Positions 44,614 to 54,409 of a stretch of 64,000 nucleotides of DNA are shown here, in pieces; position 1 is the first letter of the stretch, and each line of letters starts with the position of its first letter. Source of the DNA: JAJPKK01 sp963844635 (lineage in GTDB: Bacteria > Pseudomonadota > Alphaproteobacteria > Rhizobiales > Xanthobacteraceae). The stretch covers positions 124,001 to 188,000 of the forward strand of contig CAWJPD010000003.1 of NCBI GenBank assembly GCA_963844635.1, read 5' to 3'. A program made the position numbers and the translations under genes. A model generated the notes under the pieces. That model saw only the letters and a program-made list of their open reading frames with translations, searched no databases and was not told the DNA's origin.

Positions 44614-45834
44614 TCAGGCAGCCTCGCGGGGTCGTTTGTCCTCGATCTCGCGCACGACCTCCTCGACGCGATCGAGCGCCCAATCGAGGTCCGAACGCGC
44701 AATGACGAGCGGCGGAGCAAGGCGGATGACCGTCTCGTGGGTCTCCTTCGACAGCACGCCCTTGTCCAGCAGCCGTTCACACGCCGCGCGGGCGCTGCCA
44801 AAGGCGGGATCGATCTCGACGCCGGCCCACAGGCCGCGCCCACGCACGGCCTTCACCGCCGGGCTATCGATGGCGTGCAGCCGGCCAAGCATGTGGGTCC
44901 CGAGCGCGCGGCTCTTCTCCACCAGACCATCCTCGCGGATCACATGCAGCGCTTCGAGGCCGACGGCCGCGGCAAGCGCGTTGCCGCCAAAGGTCGAGCC
45001 ATGCGAGCCGGGCGTGAAAACATCCATCAGCTCACGGCGGCCGACAAAGGCCGAGACAGGTAGCACCCCGCCTCCGAGCGCCTTGCCAAGCACCAACCCG
45101 TCAGGCCGGATGCCCTCGTGCTCGAACGCAAACCAAGCCCCGGTGCGGCCGAGGCCCGATTGCACTTCGTCGAGCACGAGCAGCACGCGATGCGCATCGC
45201 ACAGCCGGCGGACGCCGGCGAGCCAGCCGGCGGGCGGGACGATGATCCCGGCCTCGCCTTGAATCGGCTCGACCAGCACTGCAACAGTATTTGGCGTGAT
45301 CGCCCGCTCCATCGCCGCAAGGTCGCCAAACGGGACGCTGCGGAAACCAGGCGTGAAGGGACCAAACCCGTCGCGGTACGAAGGCTCCGAGGAGAACGAG
45401 ACGATGGTCGTGGTACGGCCATGGAAATTGCCGTCGGCAACAATGATCTCGGCCCGGTCCGCCGGCACCTTCTTGACGCGATACCCCCAGCGGCGCACCG
45501 CCTTGATCGCCGTTTCGACCGCCTCCGCGCCGGTGTTCATCGGCAGCGCGGCATCGAGTCCGGTGACCCGGACGAGCTCGGCGAGGAAGGGTCCGAGTTG
45601 GTCGCTGTAATAGGCGCGGGAGGCAACCGCGAGACGCCCGGCTTGGGCCGTGAGCGCGGCGAGAATGCGCGGATGCGCATGGCCATGGCTCGCGGCGGAA
45701 TAGGCGCTCATCATGTCGACGTAGCGCCGCCCTGCCGTATCGAACAGGTACGCACCTTCACCGCGTGCCAGCACGACCGGCAGAGGATGGTAATTAGGGG
45801 CGCTATAACGTGTCTCGAGTTCGAACGCATTCAT
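44614..45834 (-). CDS. rocD: Ornithine--oxo-acid aminotransferase RocD
   Basis: This 406-residue class III aminotransferase moves the delta-amino group of ornithine to 2-oxoglutarate, giving glutamate-5-semialdehyde. PLP-site features are NTGAEAVETAIK, the VLDEVQSGLGRTG block and the lysine in LGKALGGGVLP; FHGRTTTIVSFSS is typical of RocD. ATG 45834 (MNAFELETRYSAPNYHPLPV) matches the family start. It is the promoter-proximal gene of the pair with the DDAH-like hydrolase. No disruption. Confidence 0.93.
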   Translation of the reverse strand: MNAFELETRYSAPNYHPLPVVLARGEGAYLFDTAGRRYVDMMSAYSAASHGHAHPRILAALTAQAGRLAVASRAYYSDQLGPFLAELVRVTGLDAALPMNTGAEAVETAIKAVRRWGYRVKKVPADRAEIIVADGNFHGRTTTIVSFSSEPSYRDGFGPFTPGFRSVPFGDLAAMERAITPNTVAVLVEPIQGEAGIIVPPAGWLAGVRRLCDAHRVLLVLDEVQSGLGRTGAWFAFEHEGIRPDGLVLGKALGGGVLPVSAFVGRRELMDVFTPGSHGSTFGGNALAAAVGLEALHVIREDGLVEKSRALGTHMLGRLHAIDSPAVKAVRGRGLWAGVEIDPAFGSARAACERLLDKGVLSKETHETVIRLAPPLVIARSDLDWALDRVEEVVREIEDKRPREAA

Positions 45835-46094
45835 GGCAGTTACTCCCGCGAATCGGGCCACATGCCATTATGTGGGGGAAAAGTGCCGCCATTGTTGCTG
45901 AAACCCCGGCGCTCCACCGCTGAATCCGCTGTTATTCGCGCGAGCTGCCGCGCGAAGCGTCCTTCCGCTGCATGGCGCCGGCTTCCAGGGTGTGAAATAC
46001 TGGCGCAAAGGCTAATCGCCACGCCCGTGCGGTGTCGCCTGCTGGCGCATGAGGGCGGGCGTCGGTGGGACGAGGATCGGTCGAGGAAAGCCAT

Positions 46095-47699
46095 ATGAGC
46101 CGTTGGAAACATCTTTCGAAATGGGCGCGGTTCATGTCGCCCATCGCATTTGCGCTGGCGGTGTTTGCTGCGATTGAGGCAGGCGCGCCCCTTCATGCCC
46201 AGCAGGCGCCGCAGAACCGTCCGGTGCCGCTCGCCGTCGAGAGCGCCCGCGGCGGCCAGGGAACGGAAGCCGCCGCTCGACAGGGACGGGGGGCCGAAAC
46301 TTCGCTTCGGCTGCCACCGGATTCGGTTACCGAGCAGACGGTCGAGTTGCCAGGGCGCATGCTGCATTTCAAGGCAACCGCCGGTTCGATCCCGCTGAAC
46401 GACGCCGAGAGCGGCGCATTGCAGGCGGAGATCGCCTATGTCGCCTATATCCGTGATGGCGCCGTTGAGCCGAACCGGCCGGTGACCTTTTTGTTCAATG
46501 GCGGCCCCGGCGCCGCGTCCGCCTATCTCGATATCGGAGCCGTCGGACCGTGGCGGCTGACGTTCGAAAACGTCTCGGCTTCCGCGACGCCGGCCGTGGT
46601 CCCGAACGCCGAGACCTGGCTCGACTTCACCGACCTGGTCTTCATCGACCCCGCCGGGACCGGCTACAGCCATATCGTTGCCAGTGGCGAGAATGTACGT
46701 CGATCGTTCTTTTCGGTGGACGGCGACGCCGACGCGCTTGCCGTCGTCATACGCAAGTGGCTCGAGAAGAACGGGCGGCAGGCCTCGACCAAATTTTTGG
46801 TCGGCGAGAGCTATGGCGGCTTTCGGGTGCCAAAGGTCGCGCGGGCGCTCACCGGCCGGCAAGGTGTCGGCGTGCGCGGACTGATCATGATTTCCCCGGT
46901 GCTGGATTTCGTGAATTTCGGGCTGCGCCGGCACAACCCGCTCGCCTGGGTGACGCGGCTGCCCTCGATGGCCGCGACTGTGTTCGAAGAGAAAGCGCCG
47001 TTCAATCGTGATGCGTTGCGCGAGGTCGAGGCCTATGCCACCGGCGATTACCTGCGCGACCTGTTGCGCGGCGAGCGCGACCCCGAGGCGATCGAACGGA
47101 TGACGCCGCACGTCGCTGCCTATACGGGAATCGATGCCGCTCAAGTGCAACGGCTCGGCGCGCGCATCGACACCAACACCTTCCAGCGCGAGCTCAACCG
47201 TCAACGCGGCATGGTCGCGAGCGCCTATGACCCTACCATCACCGCCTTCGATCCGTCGCCGAACTCGGCCAATGCACGCTTTTCCGACCCGGTGCTCGAT
47301 GCCATCGGGCCGCCGATCACCAGCGCGATGACGGAGCTTTACCAGACCACGCTGAAATGGCGCGTCGAGCAGCCTTACCGGCTTCTCAACGGCGAAGTCA
47401 GCAATCAATGGAACTGGGGCCGTGGCCGGGCGGGACCGGAGGTCGTCGAGGATCTCCGCAACGCGCTCGCGAGCGACCGCGACCTCCAGGCCATGGTCGC
47501 CCACGGCGCCAGCGATCTCGTCACCCCGTATTTTGGCAGCAAGCTGATCCTTGACCAGCTTCCGGTCTATGGCTCGGCAGATCGCCTGAAACTCGAAGTT
47601 TACGGCGGCGGCCACATGTTCTACAGCCGCGACGCCTCGCGTCGCGCGTTCCGCGAAGATGCGCAGGCGCTCTACCGGACGGCTTTGCAGCGCGAGTAG
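46095..47699 (+). CDS. Exported serine carboxypeptidase-like peptidase (S10)
   Basis: This 534-residue protein has an N-terminal signal (FMSPIAFALAVFAAIEAGAPLHA). The mature part shows the S10 carboxypeptidase layout: LFNGGPGAASAYL (oxyanion loop), FIDPAGTGYSH, nucleophile Ser239 in GESYGG, and His507 in GGGHMF. Such bacterial S10 proteins are periplasmic peptidases of unknown specificity. ATG 46095 has GAGGAAAG upstream and follows a stretch lacking protein-like codons. A strong hairpin terminator lies just downstream. Confidence 0.88.
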   Translation: MSRWKHLSKWARFMSPIAFALAVFAAIEAGAPLHAQQAPQNRPVPLAVESARGGQGTEAAARQGRGAETSLRLPPDSVTEQTVELPGRMLHFKATAGSIPLNDAESGALQAEIAYVAYIRDGAVEPNRPVTFLFNGGPGAASAYLDIGAVGPWRLTFENVSASATPAVVPNAETWLDFTDLVFIDPAGTGYSHIVASGENVRRSFFSVDGDADALAVVIRKWLEKNGRQASTKFLVGESYGGFRVPKVARALTGRQGVGVRGLIMISPVLDFVNFGLRRHNPLAWVTRLPSMAATVFEEKAPFNRDALREVEAYATGDYLRDLLRGERDPEAIERMTPHVAAYTGIDAAQVQRLGARIDTNTFQRELNRQRGMVASAYDPTITAFDPSPNSANARFSDPVLDAIGPPITSAMTELYQTTLKWRVEQPYRLLNGEVSNQWNWGRGRAGPEVVEDLRNALASDRDLQAMVAHGASDLVTPYFGSKLILDQLPVYGSADRLKLEVYGGGHMFYSRDASRRAFREDAQALYRTALQRE

Positions 47700-47730
47700 C
47701 GGACGAGAGATCAGCGCGATGGTGGATACA

Positions 47731-47757
47731 CAGCGCCGGTTCAACCGGCGCTGTTTC
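47731..47757 (+). terminator. Intrinsic terminator after the S10 peptidase gene
   Basis: The perfect 10-bp stem CAGCGCCGGT (47731-47740) / ACCGGCGCTG (47744-47753) with a three-base loop is followed by TTTCC. It can serve the S10 gene and lies before the convergent EamA gene. Confidence 0.75.
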
Positions 47758-47831
47758 CGTATGCCGAGTATGCCCGGTGGTGTGAGAGGGGAAGACCGCG
47801 AGGCATCCCCTATTCGATTGCACCGGCGCTC

Positions 47832-48713
47832 TCAGCGCCGCAGCTGAAAGCAAATGAGCGCGCCGATCATCACGGCACCGCCGAGCAACTGAAGAGGCGT
47901 CAGGCGGTCGCCGAGCACAACGGCGCTCACCACGGCCGTCATCAGTGGCTCGAGGTTCATGTGGAGCGCGGTGCGGAACGGCCCAATACGCTGCGTCGAG
48001 AGATAGAGGGAAACGATCGCCACGGTGGTGGTCAAGCCGATCCCGACGAAGGCGACCCATGGCACGGTCCCATGCGGCCAATGCCAAGTCTGTGTTGCCG
48101 CGGCGGCTGCGGCGAACGCCAGCATCGAAGACCACAGCGTGAATGCCGTGACGCGTCGCGCGTCGGCGCCGGCGAGCTTTGCGCGCGTGACCAGCAGCAT
48201 AACGGCCCGGCACAGTGCGCCGGCCAAGGCGGCGAGCACGCCTGTTGCCGAGAGACCTGCGGGGTTTGCGCCGATGATCAGGCCGAGGCCGAGAAGCGCA
48301 ACCACCGCCGTCACTGCGCCCGACACGGGGAGACGGTCGATCCCGGTCGCGGCGCCGAGCAGGCCGGTGAGCAACGGGTAGACGAAATAGGTGAGGATCG
48401 CGATCGACACGGGAATGAGTTCGATGGCCTTGAAGACGCCGAACAGATTTGAGGCAAGCAGCAGGCCGAGCGCGAGAGAGGTCCATGTCTCGCGCCGGGA
48501 AAGCTGCTTCGTCCCCGGGCCGCGTGCATTCCACAGATATAGAAGACCGATGCCAACGACGCTGCGGAACGCGAGCAGGCTCAACACGTCGGCCCCGCCC
48601 TCGAGAGCAATTTTGCCGAATACGTCGGACACGGAAAACATCGCCGCGGACGTCAGCACCGGGCCAAGCCGGTCCAGGCCGTCGCGAAAACCGGGCACAG
48701 GCTTGTCGGTCAT
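47832..48713 (-). CDS. EamA/DMT-family inner-membrane transporter
   Basis: This 293-residue protein has ten hydrophobic segments arranged as two five-helix EamA repeats (the second begins around GVLAALAGALCRAVMLL). The LEPLMTAVVSAVVLGDRLTPLQLLGG block near the end is the usual EamA C-terminal signature. Substrates of such proteins vary (amino acids, metabolites), and none can be assigned. The start ATG 48713 is immediately downstream of a dispersed repeat copy on the complementary side. Confidence 0.9.
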   Translation of the reverse strand: MTDKPVPGFRDGLDRLGPVLTSAAMFSVSDVFGKIALEGGADVLSLLAFRSVVGIGLLYLWNARGPGTKQLSRRETWTSLALGLLLASNLFGVFKAIELIPVSIAILTYFVYPLLTGLLGAATGIDRLPVSGAVTAVVALLGLGLIIGANPAGLSATGVLAALAGALCRAVMLLVTRAKLAGADARRVTAFTLWSSMLAFAAAAAATQTWHWPHGTVPWVAFVGIGLTTTVAIVSLYLSTQRIGPFRTALHMNLEPLMTAVVSAVVLGDRLTPLQLLGGAVMIGALICFQLRR

Positions 48714-48723
48714 GTGGTCCGCA

Positions 48724-48823
48724 GCGCATGATCCCGTAAAGTTTCAGACTTTTCGGACAAGATCATGCGCAAAATCAACGATAATCGAGCGGGAGGCGTT
48801 TCGACCCGAATGCATCCCGCTCT
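48724..48823. repeat. Dispersed ~100-bp repeat between the EamA gene and dnaE2
   Basis: Hairpin CGCATGATCCCGTAAAGTTT / GACTTTTCGGACAAGATCATGCG, then GAGCGGGAGGCGTTTCGACC and GCATCCCGCTCT. The outer bases GCATGATC...GATCATGC are perfect inverted repeats. The rest of the gap (48824-49016) has a REP-like hairpin at about 48971-48995 (CCGCCCGGCATGACCGGGC) that may end dnaE2 transcription. Confidence 0.8.
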
Positions 48824-49016
48824 GACTTCACGTCCGCTCAGTCCAGCGCTTTTGAAATCGAACCATATGAACACATTTTTCGTCACATGTTGTGGGTCGC
48901 CACGCCGCGCCGAACTCGGAATCCGTCAGGTTAGACTATCCTGGTTTAATGGGTGCATCCGTGGTCCAGGTCACCGCCCGGCATGACCGGGCAGCCCGGC
49001 GATCGGACGGTGCAAC

Positions 49017-52000
49017 TCAACGGAAGTTGCGGCCTTTTGGCATGACGGCGCGCACCCTTGTGGCGGCGGCGCCCGTTGCAAATTCCGGCGCTTCGTCAAT
49101 CGCGTCCTTCTGCGGGCGGCGCGGTTTCGGGCGGTCTTCAGCACCCGGATGTTTGACCGCATCGGCATTGGCAATCGCCTGGACACAGCTGGTATCCTCG
49201 GCAAGGCGACGGAGCAGCGGTGAGAGATCGTCGAGGCGTTCGGCAATGACATGGATGACGCCGGCCTCGTTCTGCAAACGACCGGTGACGCTCACGAGCC
49301 GTGCTCCCAGCACCACCGGGCGGAAGGTCTCGAAAATTTTCGGCCACACAATGGTGTTGGCAACGGCGGTTTCGTCCTCCAGCGTCATGAAGATAACGCC
49401 GTTAGCGCTGCCGGGACGCTGGCGCACCAACACGAGGCCGGCAACGGTGACGCGAGGACCGGACGGCATTGCGGGGAGCTGGTCGTGGCGCACGATCCCG
49501 CGGCGGTCGAGTTCTCTGCGCAGAAACGAGACCGGATGCGCCTTGAGCGACAGGTGCAGGTGACGATAATCCTCGACCACTTGCTCGCCGATGCGCATTG
49601 GCGGTAATGCCACCTCGGGTTCGAGCACGGACGTGGCGCTGCGGGCAAACAAGGGCAGATCGTCCTTATCGCCAGTGCGGCGCAAGGCGCGGACCGCCCA
49701 AAGTGCCTCGCGGCGATCGAGACCAAGCGAGCGGAAGGCGTCAGCCGCAGCCAGCCGTTCGAGCACGGATGGCTTCACGGCGCTCCGCAGCCACAGGTCG
49801 CGGATCGAATCGAAGCCCGCACCGCGACAACGCTCGATCGCAAGGCCATCTTCTTCGCAAAAACCACTGATCTGGCGAAAGCCGAGCCGCACCGCATGAT
49901 CGCCGCGCAATGTCGCCTGCCATGTCGGTGTGGCGAGCATTCAGGGTCCCCGCGAAAATAACTGAATCATTTACATGACAGTTCGCCGCGCCATGCTGCT
50001 GATTTCTGCCGAGCATCGAAGCAGTTGTTTTCGCGGGAGCCCGCACGCGCGCCACCGCTTCGCCTGGAAGCTCCAGAGTATTGTCCCAGCATGAATGATT
50101 GACATCGACGGGCCTTGCTTCGACGCCATGCTCGATCGCGTCGCGCACGATTTGGGCAGGAGCATAAAAGCCCATCGGCTGGCTATTGAGCAGCGCCGCG
50201 GCAAACACATCGGGATAACGGCACTTCATCCATGCGGAGGCATAGACAAGCAGCGCGAAGCTCGCGGCATGGCTTTCGGGAAAGCCATATTCGCCGAACC
50301 CTTCGATCTGGCGAAAACAGCGCTCGGCAAAATCGCGCGGATAGCCGCGCCGGACCATGCCTTCGACCAGCTTGTCGCGAAAATAGGTGATGGTGCCGAC
50401 GCGACGGAACGTTGCCATGGCGCGGCGCAGCTTGTCGGCCTCTGCCGGCGTGAAGCCCGCGGCCACGATCGCAATGCGCATGGCCTGTTCCTGGAACAGC
50501 GGCACGCCGAGCGTTTTTCCGAGCACACGCTCAAGCTCGTCCGCGGGACCGTGGTCAGGAGCCGGCGCAGGAAATTTGACCTGCTCCAGCCCGAGCCGGC
50601 GACGCAGATAGGGATGCACCATGTCGCCCTGGATCGGGCCGGGACGCACGATCGCGACCTCGATGACGAGATCGTAGAACTGATTTGGCTTGAGCCGTGG
50701 CAGCATCGACATCTGGGCCCGGCTCTCGACCTGGAACACGCCGATCGAATCGGCGCGCGACAGCATGCGATAGACCGCAGGGTCTTCCGGTGGAATGGCG
50801 GCAAGACCCCGACTTCCTCCCCCGCTTGCGGGGGAGGTCGGCGAACGCAGCGAGCGGGGAGGGGGCGAGAGGAGATTGATGCGCCCGTTCGGCGAATGGT
50901 GCCAATAATGCTTGTTCAGCAGGTCGAAGCCGCGGCGCAGGCAGGTCAGCATGCCGAGCGCAAGCACATCGATCTTGAGAATGGCTAATGCGTCGAGATC
51001 GTCCTTGTCCCACTCGACGCAGGTCCGTTCTTCCATCGCCGCGTTCTCGATCGGGATGACTTCGTCGAGGCGTCCGCGCGTGATGACGAACCCGCCGACA
51101 TGCTGGGACAGATGACGCGGAAAACCGATCAACTCGCGCGCGAGCGCCAGCACCTTCGCGAAGCGAAGGATCGGCAGGGTCGAGGCCGATGCGGCGTTGC
51201 TTCATTTGCCGACACCGCTTCTCGACGCGGAGCCCCATAACATGCCGGCGAGCGCGCCCACGGTGTCGTCGGTCAGGCCGAAGGCCTTGCCGACTTCGCG
51301 GATGGCGCTGCGCGCGCGATAACAGATCACGGTGGCGGCAAGTCCGGCGCGGTCGCGGCCATAGCGCTGATAGATGTACTGGATCACCTGCTCGCGCCGT
51401 TCATGTTCGAAATCGACGTCGATATCGGGCGGTTCGCGGCGCTCGGCCGAAACGAAGCGCTCGAACAAGAGGTCGGCGCGCTCGGGATCGACCTCGGTGA
51501 TGCCGAGGCAGAAGCAGATCGCCGAATTCGCCGCCGAGCCGCGGCCCTGGCAGAGAATGCCCCGCGAGCGGGCGAAGCGGACGATGTCGTGGACGGTGAG
51601 GAAATAGGGCGCGTAATTGAGTTCCGCGACAAGCGCGAATTCATGGTCGAGAGCAGTGCGCACGCTCGCCGGGATGCCGCCTGGATAGCGTCGGCGCGCC
51701 CCTTCCTCAGTGTAAGCCCGCAACGCCTCCTGCGGCGTGGCAAAACCCTCGCGGGTCTCGTCGGGATATTCGTAACGCAGTTCGTCGAGCGAGAAGTTGG
51801 CAGCGTTCGATGAGGCGAAGGGTTGCTGCTACGGCTTCTGGCGTGTCGCGGAACAGGCGCGCCATCTCGTGCGGTGCCTTGAGGTGACGCTCGGCATTGG
51901 CTTCGAGCCGGCGGCCAGCACCCGCGAGGGTCACATGATCGCGAATGCAGGTCAGCACGTCCTGCAAGCGGCGCCGTTCTGGCGCGTGGTAAAGCACGTC

Positions 52001-52623
52001 GCCTGTCGCAATGAGGGGCATGCGCGTCTCCGCCGCGACGGCGGCAAGGCGGGCGAGACGGCGGGCGTCATCGCCGCGATAAAGCATGCTGGCGCCGAGC
52101 CACACCGCGCCTGGCGCCGTATCCCTCAACACCATGAGCAGGCGCCGCAGGTTTTCATTCATCCCTGCTCTCGCGCCCGAAGCATGAAGGGCTGATGGTG
52201 TCCCGCGCCAAAGCGGCGCGGCAGAGTCCGGTGCCGTCGTCCTGGCGAGGACGATGAGGTTGAGGCCCGGAACGATGAGCCAGCAGGTCGTCGCAATCGA
52301 GGAGGCACTGGCCTTTCTCGGCCCGGCGCTTGCCAAGCGTGAGGAGCTTCGTGAGCCGCCCCCACCCGGCGCGGTCCTGTGGATAGGCAAGGATATCGGG
52401 CGTACCATCGGCAAAGACGAGCCGGGCGCCGGGCGCAAACTTGAGGCCTGCTTCCTTGGCCGCCTCATGCGCCCGTACCACGCCGGCGACCGAGTTGCGG
52501 TCGGCAATGCCGATGCCGACGAGGCCGAGCTCCTTTCGCGCGGACCACCAGTTCCTCCGGATGGGAAGCGCCGCGCAGGAACGAGAAATTGGTGGCGGCG
52601 GCAAACTCGGCATAGGCAGGCAT
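49017..52623 (-). CDS. dnaE2: Error-prone DNA polymerase DnaE2 (ImuC), frame broken at six places and with two inserted elements
   Basis: DnaE2/ImuC is the C-family polymerase of SOS mutagenesis. The N-terminus AYAEFAAATNFSFLRGASHP (PHP domain), RGSAANSAICFCLG, DIDVDFEHERR, LIGFPRHLSQHVGGFV, SIGVFQVESRAQMSML and the OB-fold tail are all recognisable in order, giving about 1200 codons. The frame shifts near 52532, 52268, 51810, 51225, 51153 and 49903, all explained by one base in short runs (for example AAAGGAG for AAAGAG). In addition it carries an in-frame GC-rich palindrome (50813-50872) and a ~100-bp inverted-repeat element (49944-50043). The excess over the usual ~1090 residues fits these insertions. 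Whether it is active cannot be decided here. Confidence 0.85.
49944..50043. repeat. ~100-bp inverted-repeat element inside dnaE2 (copy A)
   Basis: The element is bounded by AGGGTCCCCGCGAAAATAAC and GTTGTTTTCGCGGGAGCCC as terminal inverted repeats, with an interior CGCCGCGCCATGCTGCTGAT shared with the copy at 52993-53092. It is open in the dnaE2 frame through its whole length. The two copies align end to end with about 80% identity by eye. Confidence 0.75.
50813..50872. repeat. GC-rich palindromic element inserted in frame in dnaE2
   Basis: CTTCCTCCCCCGCTTGCGGG, then GGAGGTCGGCGAACGCAGCG and AGCGGGGAGGGGGCGAGAGG form the same palindrome type found between genes at 43444-43680 and 2934-2998. 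Translated in the dnaE2 frame it reads LLSPPPRSLRSPTSPASGGG, unlike DnaE2, and interrupts the region just before IPPEDPAVYRMLSRADSIG. Confidence 0.75.
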
Positions 52624-52637
52624 GGCGGCTCCCTGCA

Positions 52638-54409
52638 TCACGCGAACAATCCCTGCAGGAACCAGCGCGGCCGCGCCGTCTCGCTGCCGTAAAGCCCCTC
52701 GCGATAGAGCCAGGCCCGCAAGCCGTCGCGGCTTTCGACCCGGAAATAATCGCGCGTCAAGGACGTTTCCCGTGGCGTCGCGCCACCATTCCATGGCGAT
52801 GCGCTCAGGGCCTTCCGCAACAGCGACTTCATGCAGTACGCGGCGCCAGCGAAAGCGCGCCGGCGGCCCATCCGGGACTTCGGCCATGGCTTCAATCGGC
52901 TCTGGCCGTTCGAACAGACGGACCGGTCTCACCGGACCAAGGCTGTCCTGATCGGGAAAAGCCTCTTTCGCGTGTTCTCCGGCGTGGGCCTTAGGGTACC
53001 CGCGAAAATAACTGAATCGGTCGGCGAGACTTTCGCCGCGCCAAGCTGCTGATTTCAGCCGGGCGTTGGAGCCGTTATTTTCGCGGGAGCCCTTACGTCC
53101 GCTGCCGTGGCGCCGATCGGAGTGCTCCCGATAGGCTGGAACGGCGGTGACGGCGAATTCCGGAATATGGGTATCCTGCGGCACCAGGCGCGTGACCCGG
53201 CGCAAGCCGAACCGCGCGCCAAGCCGATCGATCAGATGGCGGAACTCGACATCATCATCAGGCCCGTGCAGCGCAAAGGCGAGAAGCCCCGCAGATGCGA
53301 AGTCCCTGCTGCATCGGCTCGCTACGTTCGGTGATGAGGGCTGCGAGCCTCACCATGTCGAAGCCGAAGCCGGGATCGCAGGCCTCTCCGACCGCCGCCA
53401 GCCGATCGGCAAACAACCGCGTGATGCGGCCCTCGTCGCGCACCGGTGCGGCGGTCCCGACCTCGATGCGACAGACCTTGCCATCGGCACGGAACAACAC
53501 CAGTTGCAGCAGCCGCGCGCCGTCCTGGCGCCGCTCCATGGCGTCCCCGAGTTGAGCGGCGAGACGGGAAATGGTGGCGAGCACGTCGCGTTCGAGACCG
53601 ATCGGATCGGCAAACCGCCGTTCTGCCATGTAGGCCGGCACCGGCAGGCGCGGCGTGATCGGCTCATCGAGACGGCCGAGCGCCTGGTCGAGATGGCGAA
53701 GCAGAATTTCGCCAAAGCGCGCGACGAGCGGGGCGCGGGGCAGATCGATGAGATCGGCGATGCGCCGGAGCCCCAATTCGGCAAGCGCTTCGACCGTTAC
53801 CGGGGGGAGCCGCAGCGCTGCCACCGGCAGCGGGAGAAGCGCCTGGCGCATTCCGCCTGGCGGCACCAGGCTTGCGTTTGCGCCCCGCTTGTTTTCCACT
53901 CCATGGCGCGCGACCGCGCAGGCGCAGCCGACCGTATCGGCGACCGCAAGGCGTGCGTGCAAGCCGCGGGCTGCAAGACGCGCGAGGAGGTCGCGGCACA
54001 ATTCCGCTTCACCGCCGAACAGATGCGCGCAGCCCGTGACGTCAAGGACAAGGCCATCCGGCGGATCGACCCCGACAAGGGGCGTATAACGGTCACAGCC
54101 GTCGGCAACGGCATCGAGCAATCGCCGATCCGCTTCCGCATCGCTCGTGACAACGGCAAGGGCTGGAAACATCGCGCGCGCATCGGCGAGCGGCATGTCA
54201 TGCCGCAATCCGAGATTTTCGGCAGCGTCGTTCATCGCCACGATCCGCAACGCGCTCTTGACAAGCCGGGTGACGACCAGCGGCTCATCCGACGCGGACG
54301 CGTCAGGGGTAGATACGTCCGGCCCGGACACGAAGGGGCGCAAGCGATCCGTCGCGAGCCGCCGGAGCCACAGGGAGAGGTAACGGCGCGAGGACGAAGG
54401 CACGCTCAT
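52638..54409 (-). CDS. imuB: ImuB, Y-family polymerase-like SOS mutagenesis protein (two frame disruptions)
   Basis: Corrected length is about 589 residues. ImuB is a catalytically degenerate Y-family polymerase that recruits DnaE2 to the beta clamp. It begins MSVPSSSRRYLSLWLRRLAT and has a Y-family body (MPLADARAMFPALAVV, LDVTGCAHLFGGE). The C-terminal part has FVPQDTHIPE-like LVPQDTHIPE, AEVPDGPPARFRWRR and finally TRDYFRVESRDGLRAWLYRE. The frame breaks at about 53296 (GGGG for GGG) and 52765 (AAA for AA). The ~100-bp element at 52993-53092 is read through in frame. ATG 54409 overlaps the end of imuA by about 107 bases; the dnaE2 start is 14 bases after its stop. Confidence 0.87.
52993..53092. 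repeat. ~100-bp inverted-repeat element inside imuB (copy B)
   Basis: Bounded by AGGGTACCCGCGAAAATAAC and GTTATTTTCGCGGGAGCCCT as terminal inverted repeats, sharing CGCCGCGCCAAGCTGCTGAT with copy A at 49944-50043. In the imuB frame it encodes SRENNGSNARLKSAAWRGES and on to FSYFRGYPK without a stop. Confidence 0.75.

Noticed and set aside
54303..54409. Frameshift at the imuA-imuB overlap
   Set aside because: Both frames are open and imuA may simply overrun; without an alignment the 107-base overlap is not evidence of an indel.
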